The notes under the pieces were generated by a model. The model was not told the origin of the DNA. It ran no database searches and saw only the letters and a list, made by a program, of their open reading frames with translations. Shown piece after piece: positions 1 to 9,143 of a DNA stretch of 24,234 bases. Numbering within the stretch: position 1 is the first letter of the stretch; each line of letters opens with the position of its first letter. Source of the DNA: Poteriospumella lacustris (taxonomy: Eukaryota > Sar > Chrysophyceae > Chromulinales > Dinobryaceae); assembly GCA_008000375.1 (NCBI GenBank), contig SMOI01000426.1, positions 1-24,234 of the forward strand, in the 5' to 3' direction. Made by a program: the position numbers and the translations under genes.

Positions 1-48
1 AGTGGGCTTCGTCAAAGAAGTGACGTCGGCAGGAGTTACGAAGGCCAT
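1..48 (-). CDS. Possible 5' end of a divergent gene (partial)
   Basis: On the minus strand an ATG at 48 opens a 16-codon frame that runs off the window edge, reading MAFVTPADVTSLTKPT. The base context is favourable for initiation: the bases before the ATG are AGAGAAG and the next codon is GCC. The 408 bp up to the first ribophorin gene would then be a divergent promoter, an arrangement seen five more times in this window. The fragment is too short to recognise a family, and a chance ATG cannot be excluded. Confidence 0.35.
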   Translation of the reverse strand, partial: MAFVTPADVTSLTKPT

Positions 49-456
49 CTTCTCTAGCTCTGGTTGTTGTCAAAGTTCCACAAATTCTATGCGCCCAATA
101 GGTCGAATAAATCCATCGCAAAGGTATCAATCTTCGTTCGTCTATCTATTCGAACACGAGCAAGAGATGCACGTTGGGTTTCTGCACTTCAAATCAGCTC
201 GCTGTCCCCAAATTGAAGGAAATGCGACGGAAATCCACGGCGAAAAGGGAAATCGTCTCCAAAGCGAACGTTGCTTTCGGAAGTCGAAAAATGAAACCGT
301 CTGATTACAACATGTTCGGCTTTTAGCAATTTTATAACCCGGTAGTTCGGGTTATTTCCCTCTTCTGCCGATCGACTTGCTTTGTCAAGAAAGGAACCAC
401 AATCAAGAATCAATCTCGACCACAAAAAACAGGAAGAGAGATCCATTAAGACTGCA
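49..456. promoter_or_regulatory. Upstream region of ribophorin I copy 1
   Basis: No convincing coding sequence is seen here. It is not visibly similar to the region upstream of the second ribophorin copy. The clearest element is a perfect 8-bp inverted repeat (ATAACCCG, six-base spacer, CGGGTTAT) at 334-355, about 100 bp before the start codon. The reading frame of copy 1 stays open upstream to an ATG at 382. That extension is judged untranslated because the ATG at 457 gives a proper signal peptide and matches the other copy. Confidence 0.4.
334..355. promoter_or_regulatory. Perfect inverted repeat upstream of ribophorin I copy 1
   Basis: ATAACCCG at 334-341 is followed by GTAGTT and then CGGGTTAT at 348-355, an exact reverse complement. 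It could be a binding site for a dimeric regulator or a hairpin in the 5' leader. It is absent upstream of copy 2. Function is inferred only from symmetry and position. Confidence 0.3.
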
Positions 457-2069
457 ATGTCGGGGATGTTTCTTGTCGCATTATTGGCGGTATGCTTTGC
501 CGCCGTGCAAGCCGTTGTCAATACCGACGTGTCGCAAGTGATCGATGCGACGACGTCGATTGTTCGATACTCGGTGGATATCAAGGCGACGGAGCTGAAT
601 GGAGAGTACGAGTTGATCTTTGCAGATGCCTGGGCGAGCCACCTGGCGCATTTGTCGGTGTCATCGAAGGGCAAACCGTTGTCCGTTCTTCCGCCAGTGA
701 GGTAAGGCAGTGGCTTTTTGTGGGCGCGTGTGGGTGCAATCTTACTCACGGATGCTGTGTGGATGATGGGTGATGGTAGTAACGGCAACTTCACAACGTG
801 GACGATTCCGGTGTCGACAGCGTCGGCGACGCTGAAGGTGCAGGCGGTGTTCACGAGTTTGCTGACGCCGTATCCGGCGGAAATCACGCAGATGGAGAGT
901 CAGCTGGTGCAACTGCAGGGCAGCCACTATTTCTTTTCGCCGTATGCGACGAGCAACCAGAAGTCAGTGGTGAAGCTGGCGTCGGCGACGATTGAGTCGT
1001 TCACGAAAGTGCCGGGTCATTCGGTGCGCGGCTCGTCGATTCATTTTGGACCGTTCAAGGACGTGGCGGCGTTCGAGGTAAGGAAACACAGCGGTCACAC
1101 GGCGTTGACAGAAGATGCTTACATGCGGTGATGATGTGCTTGCGACAGTTCTCTCCGATGACGGTGCACTACATGAACAACTATCCGTTCGCGAAGTTCT
1201 CGACGATGTTGCGCGAGGTGGAGGTGTCTCACTGGGGCAGCATCGCGTTCGAAGACGTGTACGAGCTGAAGCACGCGGGTGCGGCGCTGAAGGGCGGCTT
1301 TTCTCGTTTCGACTACCAGATGCGCCGCAATGCTCCGTCGCCATCGTTCCGCAATCTGGTGGCGCATCTGCCGGTGCAGGCGAACAACATCTACTACCGC
1401 GACCAGATCGGGAACATTTCGACGTCGGACATCCGCGTGAGCAAGGAGAGCGGTCTGGAGCTGGACATTCAGACGCGCTTTCCGATCTTCGGCGGATGGC
1501 AGACTCAGTTCTACATTGGGTATTCGGTGCCGACGGAGCTGGCGCTGTTCCAGTTCGCGGAGAAGCCGTCGGAGTATCACCTGCGCGTGAAGTTCAACAC
1601 GATGTTCAAGGACGTGTGGGTGGAGGACATGAGCATGAAAGTAATATTGCCGGAGGGTGCGGAGAACATCCGTGTGGAGCTGCCATACTCGGCGGAGGAG
1701 AGTCGATCGGTGCGGTAAGTATTGATGGGCGTGTGTGCATGGCGGTACGGCAACTCGGCTGACGTGTGTGCGTTGTGTGTATTTGTGTGCAGCTACACGT
1801 ACTTGGACTCGACGCTGAACGGCGGACGACCGGTGGTGACGTTGACGGCGCACAACATCGTGCCGGAGCACGACCAGGACGTGCGCATCACGTACACGTT
1901 CTCGCGGTCGAAGTTGGTGTTGGAGCCGCTGATGTTGGTGGGGATTTTCTTCGTGTTGTTTGTGGCGGCGTCGTTGTTGGCGCGCACGACGGGCATCACG
2001 ATGTCGAGCGTGAAGAAGTCGGCATCGGCGGCGGCAGTGCAGGGCGAGAGCAATGAGAAGAATGAGTAG
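457..2069 (+). CDS. RPN1: Ribophorin I, OST subunit (copy 1)
   Basis: Ribophorin I (yeast Ost1) is a core subunit of the ER oligosaccharyltransferase, which transfers the dolichol-linked glycan to asparagines of nascent proteins. Exons are 457-701, 780-1077, 1149-1714 and 1793-2069, giving 461 residues; the introns are 78, 71 and 78 nt with GTAAGG/GTAAGG/GTAAGT donors. The protein has a signal peptide (about residues 1-19, MSGMFLVALLAVCFAAVQA). Its lumenal domain carries family signatures such as SNGNFTTWTIPVSTAS, EVSHWGSIAFEDVYELKHAG, YYRDQIGNISTS and FPIFGGWQTQF. One membrane segment lies at about 412-433, followed by a tail of roughly 28 residues. The length fits Ost1; the long cytosolic tail of the vertebrate protein is missing. 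The ATG at 457 is chosen over an in-frame ATG at 382 because it starts the signal peptide. The gene is nearly identical to copy 2. Confidence 0.93.
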
Positions 2070-2241
2070 ACTCGTTTCTGTTTATGGTGTTTGTTGTGGC
2101 ACCGTGTTGTCAGTGAGAAAATATAACGACGTTGCAAGACATCAAAATTTTCAGGTTATTACAGCGCGTAGAAGCGCCTATTCATATGGTTTTTACAGAA
2201 AATAGAAACGAAACGAAAACTAGGAACCTGTGAGAGCACTT

Positions 2242-2985
2242 TTACGGGGTGAACTTCTCCTTCTTGTCGAAATACTCGGGGAACTACGGGCGAAACAGAG
2301 GAAACCATCAGGAACAATGAAGAGCGAATCCATCAAAGTCAATACGGTGAATTTACCTTCATTGCAATCAAAATCGAGGCTAAACCCCAAGCCGCTATGA
2401 GGACACCAGCGGCAATGGCCAACTGCCGAGGCTCAGAGAGACCGAAGCACAAGATGCCCACACTATATGTACAGCAAACAAAGGCGTCAGTGAAAGACCG
2501 CGAAACTCAATCATCTCGAGAGACGTACAACAACAAATACAATCCTTTGCCAATATTTCCGTACAAGAAACCGAAATTTCGCTTCACGAAATCATCCAAG
2601 CGACCACCCGGGCACAACTGAGAAATCTCGAACACTGTCAGAATGCCAGCGAACACGATTAGATAAATTCCCACAAAAATGACACCGGAGTCATTGACAT
2701 TGTTCGCGTTGCCGATTCCCAAGGCACCAGTTGCGGCCATGAAGATCATCAGACCGAGGTTCATCACCAAGAAAATCATCTTAACCAAACTCTTATATGG
2801 GGGAGCATTACCAGCTGAAGCAGCAGCTTTGCCAGCTCCAGAAGGAGTGGCAGGTGCGGGTGCAGAATTGTTTCCTGCTCGTAGCCTATTCAATGATCAA
2901 GTCATGGATGCCATCAAGCACTTAATATTTGGTACACAGGGCATGCACATGTAACTTACCACGCTGGTTGATCTTCGTCTGCCAT
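2242..2985 (-). CDS. COPI-associated/TVP-type Golgi membrane protein
   Basis: A four-exon gene, spliced as 2985-2960, 2885-2529, 2462-2357 and 2283-2242 (introns 74, 66 and 73 nt), encodes 176 residues. The first exon is only 26 nt and the last 42 nt. The N-terminus (MADEDQPAWLRAG) is followed by an Ala/Pro-rich linker. Four hydrophobic segments follow (about 44-66, 76-97, 114-135 and 141-162), and the protein ends in a charged tail, FPEYFDKKEKFTP. The motif FGFLYGNIGKGLYLLFVG after the second segment resembles the COPI-associated protein family that includes yeast Tvp15, tetraspanning proteins of Golgi vesicles. The assignment rests on remembered motif similarity and topology, so another small four-TM family is possible. 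Splicing is well supported because every junction keeps frame and hydrophobic pattern. The gene sits head-to-head with ribophorin copy 2 and tail-to-tail with copy 1. Confidence 0.68.
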
Positions 2986-3292
2986 AGTTTTTCTCTACCG
3001 GAAACAGTATAGTTATGCTGTCAGAAGAATCTCGTAAAGTCTCTCGGGCAATCGCTTCGACCTTCCAAGAGCAGTTCACCGGTTCAGTTCGTATCGAAAT
3101 CCTTTCCGACGCTGTGCCGACTTGCCGACCGACCGACACTCAACTTTTTCCCGGAATCTCCGCTTTGTCCGACGATTTAACACGGATCCCAGATAATTCG
3201 GTGTCTAACTATCGCTCGGCCAAACAAAGCTCATCGATGATGAAAGTGACTTATTACTTCGAAGGATACGACGAACCAGAATTAAATTCAGA
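2986..3292. promoter_or_regulatory. Divergent promoter region between Golgi protein and ribophorin I copy 2
   Basis: This 307-bp space separates two start codons pointing away from each other, so it should hold both promoters and 5' leaders. I see no clear TATA element or repeat. An open frame crosses it on the plus strand but has no protein-like character. No similarity to the region upstream of ribophorin copy 1 is visible, so the two copies probably have independent promoters. Confidence 0.4.
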
Positions 3293-4905
3293 ATGTCGGG
3301 GTTCTTTCTTGTCGCGTTGTTGGTAGTGTGCTTTGCTGCCGTGCAAGCCGTTGTCAATACCGACGTGTCGCAAGTGATCGATGCGACGACGTCGATTGTT
3401 CGATACTCGGTGGATATCAAGGCGACGGAGCTGAATGGAGAGTACGAGTTGATCTTTGCAGATGCCTGGGCGAGCCACCTGGCGCATTTGTCGGTGTCAT
3501 CGAAGGGCAAACCGTTGTCCGTTCTTCCGCCAGTGAGGTAAGGCAGTGGCTTTTTGTGGGCGCGTGTGGGTGCAATCTTACTCACGGATGCTGTGTGGAT
3601 GATGGGTGATGGTAGTAACGGCAACTTCACAACGTGGACGATTCCGGTGTCGACAGCGTCGGCGACGCTGAAGGTGCAGGCGGTGTTCACGAGTTTGCTG
3701 ACGCCGTATCCGGCGGAAATCACGCAGATGGAGAGTCAGCTGGTGCAACTGCAGGGCAGCCACTATTTCTTTTCGCCGTATGCGACGAGCAACCAGAAGT
3801 CAGTGGTGAAGCTGGCGTCGGCGACGATTGAGTCGTTCACGAAAGTGCCGGGTCATTCGGTGCGCGGCTCGTCGATTCATTTTGGACCGTTCAAGGACGT
3901 GGCGGCGTTCGAGGTAAGGGAACACAGCGGTCACACGGCGTTGACAGAAGGTGCTGACATGTGGTGATGATGTGCTTGCGACAGTTCTCTCCGATGACGG
4001 TGCACTACATGAACAACTATCCGTTCGCGAAGTTCTCGTCGATGTTGCGGGAGGTGGAGGTGTCTCACTGGGGCAGCATCGCGTTCGAAGACGTGTACGA
4101 GCTGAAGCACGCGGGTGCGGCGTTGAAGGGCGGCTTTTCTCGTTTCGACTACCAGATGCGCCGCAATGCTCCGTCGCCATCGTTCCGCAATCTGGTGGCG
4201 CATCTGCCGGTGCAGGCGAACAACATCTACTACCGCGACCAGATCGGGAACATTTCGACGTCGGACATCCGCGTGAGCAAGGAGAGCGGTCTGGAGCTGG
4301 ACATTCAGACGCGCTTTCCGATCTTCGGCGGATGGCAGACTCAGTTCTACATTGGGTATTCGGTGCCGACGGAGCTGGCGCTGTTCCAGTTCGCGGAGAA
4401 GCCGTCGGAGTATCACCTGCGCGTGAAGTTCAACACGATGTTCAAGGACGTGTGGGTGGAGGACATGAGCATGAAAGTAATATTGCCGGAGGGTGCGGAG
4501 AACATCCGTGTGGAGCTGCCATACTCGGCGGAGGAGAGTCGATCGGTGCGGTAAGTATTGATGGGCGTGTGTGCATGGCGGTACGGCAACTCGGCTGACG
4601 TGTGTGCGTTGTGTGTATTTGTGTGCAGCTACACGTACTTGGACTCGACGCTGAACGGCGGACGACCGGTGGTGACGTTGACGGCGCACAACATCGTGCC
4701 GGAGCACGACCAGGACGTGCGCATCACGTACACGTTCTCGCGGTCGAAGTTGGTGTTGGAGCCGCTGATGTTGGTGGGGATTTTCTTCGTGTTGTTTGTG
4801 GCGGCGTCGTTGATGGCGCGCACGACGGGTATCACGATGTCGAGCGCGAAGAAGTCGGCATCGGCGACGGCAGTGCAGGGCGAGAGCAACGAGAAGAATG
4901 AGTAA
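3293..4905 (+). CDS. RPN1: Ribophorin I, OST subunit (copy 2)
   Basis: This second full-length ribophorin I has exons 3293-3537, 3616-3913, 3985-4550 and 4629-4905. The exon/intron structure, intron lengths and protein length (461 residues) equal those of copy 1. The deduced proteins differ at six positions only: M4F and A11V in the signal peptide, one Thr to Ser in the lumenal domain, Leu to Met at the cytosolic edge of the membrane segment, and Val to Ala and Ala to Thr in the tail. Signal peptide, lumenal motifs and the membrane helix are intact, so both genes look functional. Conservation of both start and stop contexts argues against a pseudogene. Different flanking DNA argues against a simple assembly duplication, though collapsed or misjoined haplotypes are not fully excluded. 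Confidence 0.93.
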
Positions 4906-5014
4906 TTTCGGTGCTGGCGGAGTGCGATGGATGTGTAACATACTAAAACAGTTATGCTGTTGGTTTACGTCTGCGAATTATGTACATTACGAGGAGACAC
5001 TGAGTCGAGTACGC

Positions 5015-5988
5015 TCAGTGCTTCTTTGGGGCTCCGCTCTTCTTTTTACTCGCCTTGGATCCAGCATTCGCAGGCGGTTGTACATCCGGAAGAATGTCAC
5101 TTTGCGAGCTGGCTTGATAGAAAGCGTCGGAAATGTTCTTCAGTTGTTTACTCATTTGGATGTAATCGGGGTCGTTGCCCCAGTGTTTGCCAAACAGCGT
5201 TGGTCGGTACGAATTGACCAAATCATTCAACTTTTCGTTGTTCATGCGCTGGATGTAGAGCAAAGCATCGGAGAGTTCGTCGATGAGCTTGGCATCGCCC
5301 CGTTCTCGGGCTTGTTCCAATTCCAACTCCTGAGCAGAGAAAACGCGCGCTAAGCAAACCTCTTTTAAGCGTTTCGTGCAGTATTCACTTACCAGTCGTG
5401 TCTCTTCAATGGTGCTCTCTTCAAAGTGGTCGAACATTTGTTCACGCGCCTTCTTCTTCTCGTCGAATGATGGGGGCGGAACGTTCTGATCGAGAAGAAA
5501 CTGATCCCCGAACTTCTTTTTGCGCTCTGGAAAGGACATAGATATCCTAGATACGTTGTCAGCATTGTCTTTTTCTTCTTCATCTCTGTCTGCTTCTGCT
5601 TCTGCTTTGGCCTCGTTGGCGAGAAATTCGGTTCGTCGATCGATGTTCAAATGCTTCAGGATATTGTGGTCCACAGTCTTCCTGCAAGTCAACAAATTTT
5701 GTTGAATACAGTTTTGGGAAGATTTCTTGGCAGGCTAACTTACTTTGGAGGATCGAGGATGCCATGTTCAAGATTGTTATACTCGGCTTCAATACGAGCC
5801 ATCTCTTCCTCGTATTCTATCAAGGCCCTCTTTTGCATTTCAACCGCATTAGCGCGATCTTGGAGGAAATTTTGCAAACTTGCATCGAGATCTTCACTGT
5901 CATGCTGTAACTGTGCCACTAATGCCTCAATAGAGAACGAAACATCGTCGTCATCAGCCGCGGGATTTCTCGAATTCGCCGAACTCAT
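5015..5988 (-). CDS. Coiled-coil protein of unknown function
   Basis: Three exons (5988-5744, 5681-5393 and 5329-5015; introns 62 and 63 nt) encode 282 residues. I do not recognise the family. An acidic N-terminus (NPAADDDDVSFSIEALVAQL) leads into charged helical stretches at about residues 25-75 and 95-125, and again at about 150-205, which look like coiled coils. A more ordered patch, PTLFGKHWGNDPDYIQMSKQ, comes near residue 230. The tail is Lys-rich (SKKKSGAPKKH). There is no signal peptide or membrane segment, so it is probably a soluble cytoplasmic, cytoskeletal or scaffold protein. The start at 5988 begins the conserved-looking acidic stretch and has no in-frame ATG upstream nearby. Intron 2 (5330-5392) is 63 nt and stop-free, so its retention would insert 21 residues in frame. 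The gene ends tail-to-tail with ribophorin copy 2. Confidence 0.7.
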
Positions 5989-6635
5989 TCAGATTGATAC
6001 AAGTACAAGAGAAAAAACAAACCGTGCGACACTGATAGAGTGACAGGAGAAAAGCCTACGAATGATTTTTACGCGCTTGTTCGGTGGAAATCATGCTTCC
6101 TTGACGCAAATGAATGAAAGACACTTCCAACTTCATGAGTTCAGAAACAAGTGCGCCGATAGAAACGGCTCGTTGAGCGTTTCATTTTTGCAGAGCTGCT
6201 TCCTTTACGCGTCCGTCGGTTGCTCGTCGTCATCATGTCGCAATGGGGCACCGGCGGCGGTTTCAATTCCGACGATCCTCGCTCTCGCTCAACGACGTCG
6301 GTTGCCGTGTGTCGCCCGTCAGTTGATCTTCGCAGAACGTCGATTCTTGGGAACTTTTTCATCTCTCTTCGCCTCCCACGGAGCAAGTAGGATAGTCACA
6401 ACACTACAAATACCATCAATTTCTGAATTAAAATTGACCAGGCTGAGATTCCGTGTCGATTCGAACTGTGAACAATCGACTTTTTTTCATCCTCATCGAT
6501 TTATCGTCGCTGGAAATCAAATTTTCACCGATTTCGAATTTTGGGATCGCACGCACTGTCTTTCCCAGTCCACCAGATTGCCTATCGAAAATTCCTTTAC
6601 ATCTCTGTTTAGTCTGATTCATCGTTGGTTGCAAT
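5989..6635. promoter_or_regulatory. Divergent intergenic region with an orphan short ORF
   Basis: These 647 bp separate the coiled-coil gene (minus) from the sorting nexin (plus). Plus-strand and minus-strand open frames cross it, but their translations lack protein-like character. The exception worth noting is the 51-codon ORF at 6235-6390, listed separately. The remainder looks like promoter and 5' leader sequence, with no repeat or RNA gene visible. Confidence 0.4.
6235..6390 (+). other. Orphan short ORF, possible first exon or upstream ORF
   Basis: An ATG in the context ATCATCATGTCG opens a 51-codon frame beginning MSQWGTGGGFNSDDPRSRS. The Gly-rich start resembles the N-termini of some real proteins (for example flexible tails such as that of RPA2), but the remainder is unremarkable and the frame then stops at TAG. 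A GTAGGA donor-like site at 6386 and an acceptor-like AAAATTGACCAG ending at about 6441 could splice it, but the joined frame ends just at the sorting-nexin start without a recognisable domain. It may be an upstream ORF of the sorting nexin, a remnant or chance. Confidence 0.2.
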
Positions 6636-9143
6636 ATGGATGAAACGCGTGTGTCATTTTCTTCCAATGGATCCGGTGTGACCCTGCGAACCAAATTCGG
6701 AGACGTACACTTCTCCACAGAAGAATACACTTACTACGAATCGCTCTTTAAAATCGCCGATGTACAAAACGATGGCTTTTTGACGCCAACGACGAGCAAC
6801 GTGGTGACACTGCTGCTGCGAACGGACATCCCCTGGAAGGACGTCCTCCAGGCCATCAAGCTGGTGCTCGACGTGCTACCGTCCAATTCCGCCACGCCTC
6901 TCTCATCGTCGCCTAATAATCCGTCAATGATTCTCTCGTCTTCGTCGTCGCTGTCGTCGTCGTCGACGCAGTCGTCCGCATCGAGGGGCGTTTTGGCGAA
7001 TGGCAGTGTGGACCTGTCCTCGATGGGCCCGCATCACGGTGCGCCGATTCGGTTTGCTCACTGGCTGTTGCTGTGCAAGCTTCTCGCGATCTTCAAGCAG
7101 CAACAGCAGCTTCAACCAACGCCTGCGCTGGTTGCTCTACCGCAGCCGCCGTCGGAGAACTTCGTCGCAAAAGCGTCGAAGAAGGGGCGCAAGGGGCAGC
7201 AGCAAACGCCAACGCCACCAACGGCGTCCTCTTCGACGACTTCCTCCGAGTCGCTCCTTCAGCAGTGCCTCACGCTCATGACGAACGGGTCAGAGCTGTC
7301 AACGGCCGAGCTGCGCTTCAAACTCAGTCGCAACGTTTACAACTTCGCGGAGGGCCAGTGTCACAAGAACTACTCACCCGAGATCTCGTACTGGAAGGTC
7401 TACGGCGACGACTCCTTCACGCATCAGCACGTCAAATACGGCGTGGTGAGTCACATCTCGCTGGTGAACACGACGAGCATCGCGGTGTCCTTCACGACGG
7501 GTCCTTTCACGCCGCCGCCAGCGCCACCGTCGCCCAAGGCTACGCATACCGCTGTTTCGGTCCTCGTCGAGCGCCGTTACAGCGAATTCGAGCAACTTGC
7601 GCAAACGCTGCGCAAGCAGTTTCCCCAGTACGTAGTGCCTCCGCTGCCGAAGAAAGAGTCGCCGCTGTACTCGATGTTCGTCGCGCCGAGTCTCTTCGCA
7701 CCGTTTTCGGCGCCATCGTCGACGTCGGCGCAGTCAAATCCCATGGCACCTGCCTCGACAACTGCCAATGGCAGCGGATCCAGCGCGTTGACCGCCGGTC
7801 TCGCGGCTCCTGCTGCATCGTCGCCGCCGAGCACCGCTGACCACGTCGCACGGCGACGACAGGTGGCGCTGCAACTGTTTCTGCAGGCGGTTTGCGCGCA
7901 CCCGGTGCTCCGCCACGCCTTCGCGGTCGGCGTGTTCTTAGAGGCCTCAACGAATGGTCTGCGCGCCTTCGTTGATCTGTCGCAGCACATCGTCGAGGGA
8001 AAACTCGTGTTCAGCAGCAAAAACGGCAGATCGAGCGGCAGCAAAGACGGCGCTTCAGCGGACCGCGACGCAGCGGAGAAGACTGAGGATGAACGTGGCC
8101 AAAGCCAGGTCTTGCAGATGCTGTCAAACAGTGCGAGTCTGGTGTCGTCGTGGTCGCAGCAGGCGATGCAGTCGGACGTCGTGCAGCAGTGGTGGGGTTC
8201 CGTGTCCAAGTCACTGACGTCGCTGCTGCCAGCTGGTGGCGCAACGGGTGGTGGGGACGGCTTCTTCACCGGTGGTGCAAATGGGGGCGTGCATCCTCAC
8301 TATGTGCCTGTGGAGCAGCTGACGCAGTCGGGTCTGCGCATACTCGAGGGCATCGAGCAGGCAAGCAAGTCCATGGAGCGCTGGCACGGCAGCGAGTCGG
8401 CACTCGCCGACGAACGCGGCAAAATCTGCGAGGGCATCAAACAGGTGAGTAAATGCGCAATGTACCGGCCGGTTTCGCGTCGGGTTAACCTCCACACGTG
8501 TGTTGCTGTGGTGCAGATGTCCGATTCGGTGTGGTCGCCAGAGGTGGCGAAGGTCTTGTCGATCTTCCATCACGGTCTCGATCGGCACACGGAATTCCAT
8601 CGGGCACTGCAAGAGGCGATCTATTACACGGTGCTCGTGCCATTGCTATATTTGGGACAATACCGCGAGGTGCTGCAATCGCAGAACGTCGCATACTACA
8701 GCCAGTTGACGGAGAAATACGTCCAGGCCAGCAAACAGGCAGAGCGTGCACAACAGCAGCTGCACCAAGCGCGTCAAGTGCCCTTCGACACCTCGTCATC
8801 AGGCAACGGTACGCATGAGCTGAACCTGCAACTAATACAGCAAGCGGTTCTCGAGAAGGAGAAAGCCGTTGACAAGCTGAGTCGTGACGTGCACAAGGCG
8901 CAAGTGACGTTGCAGAGCGAAAGCGCCCGCTTGAAGCTCGAGCAGCGACGCAAGGCTGTGGTAAGTGGCGTCGTGCAGTCTGAGGCTTGAAAGTGTTCTG
9001 TCCCTATTCTAAGACTGTGTATCTTCTATTCGTAGACGCATTTACAGCGAATGGCAGAGATGCGAGTGAGCGAAGCGCGGCGGTCCCGAACTCACTGGGA
9101 GGACGTCCGCGCGACGCTACTGCAACATGCCTCGTCCACGTGA
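6636..9143 (+). CDS. Sorting nexin, SNX8/Mvp1-like (EH-like, PX, BAR)
   Basis: Exons 6636-8444, 8517-8960 and 9036-9143 (introns 72 and 75 nt) encode 786 residues. Residues about 30-150 resemble the EH-like N-terminal region of SNX8/Mvp1 (YYESLFKIADVQNDGFLTP, then a serine-rich insert and FAHWLLLCKLLAIFKQ). A Gln/Thr/Ser-rich linker leads to a PX domain at about 245-435. Its phosphoinositide-binding core RRYSEFEQL is near residue 312 and the proline loop PPLPKK is near 338, and a low-complexity insert splits the domain before RRRQVALQLFLQAV. The C-terminal ~300 residues are helical and fit a BAR domain for membrane curvature. Mvp1/SNX8 acts at endosomes in retrograde sorting; the same role is inferred here. 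The frame stays open through the 72-nt first intron, but a clean GTGAGT...GTGCAG pair supports splicing. The third exon replaces a read-through end. Confidence 0.85.

Larger units (their letters stand above)
457..4905 (+). repeat. Tandem ribophorin I duplication, 1,613-bp units 2,836 bp apart
   Basis: Units 457-2069 and 3293-4905 align without a single gap at a constant offset of 2,836 bp, introns included. By eye there are about 20 mismatches: eight within the first ~60 bp of the reading frame, four in intron 2, three in exon 3 and five in exon 4. Introns 1 and 3 and exon 2 are identical. Similarity stops at the stop codon (TAG in copy 1, TAA in copy 2), and at the other end no upstream similarity is seen before the ATG. 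The units flank an unrelated minus-strand gene. Confidence 0.92.

Noticed and set aside
382-456. Upstream extension of ribophorin copy 1 to ATG 382
   Set aside because: It would bury the signal peptide behind a charged stretch, and there is no counterpart upstream of copy 2.
3931-4941. Long minus-strand open frame (336 codons) across ribophorin copy 2
   Set aside because: It is antisense to secure exons and crosses introns. Its His/Arg/Leu-rich translation reflects the G-ending codon bias of the sense gene, and a matching frame occurs antisense to copy 1.
6062-6643. 193-codon plus-strand frame before the sorting nexin
   Set aside because: It ends on the nexin start codon in another frame, and its composition is non-coding in character.
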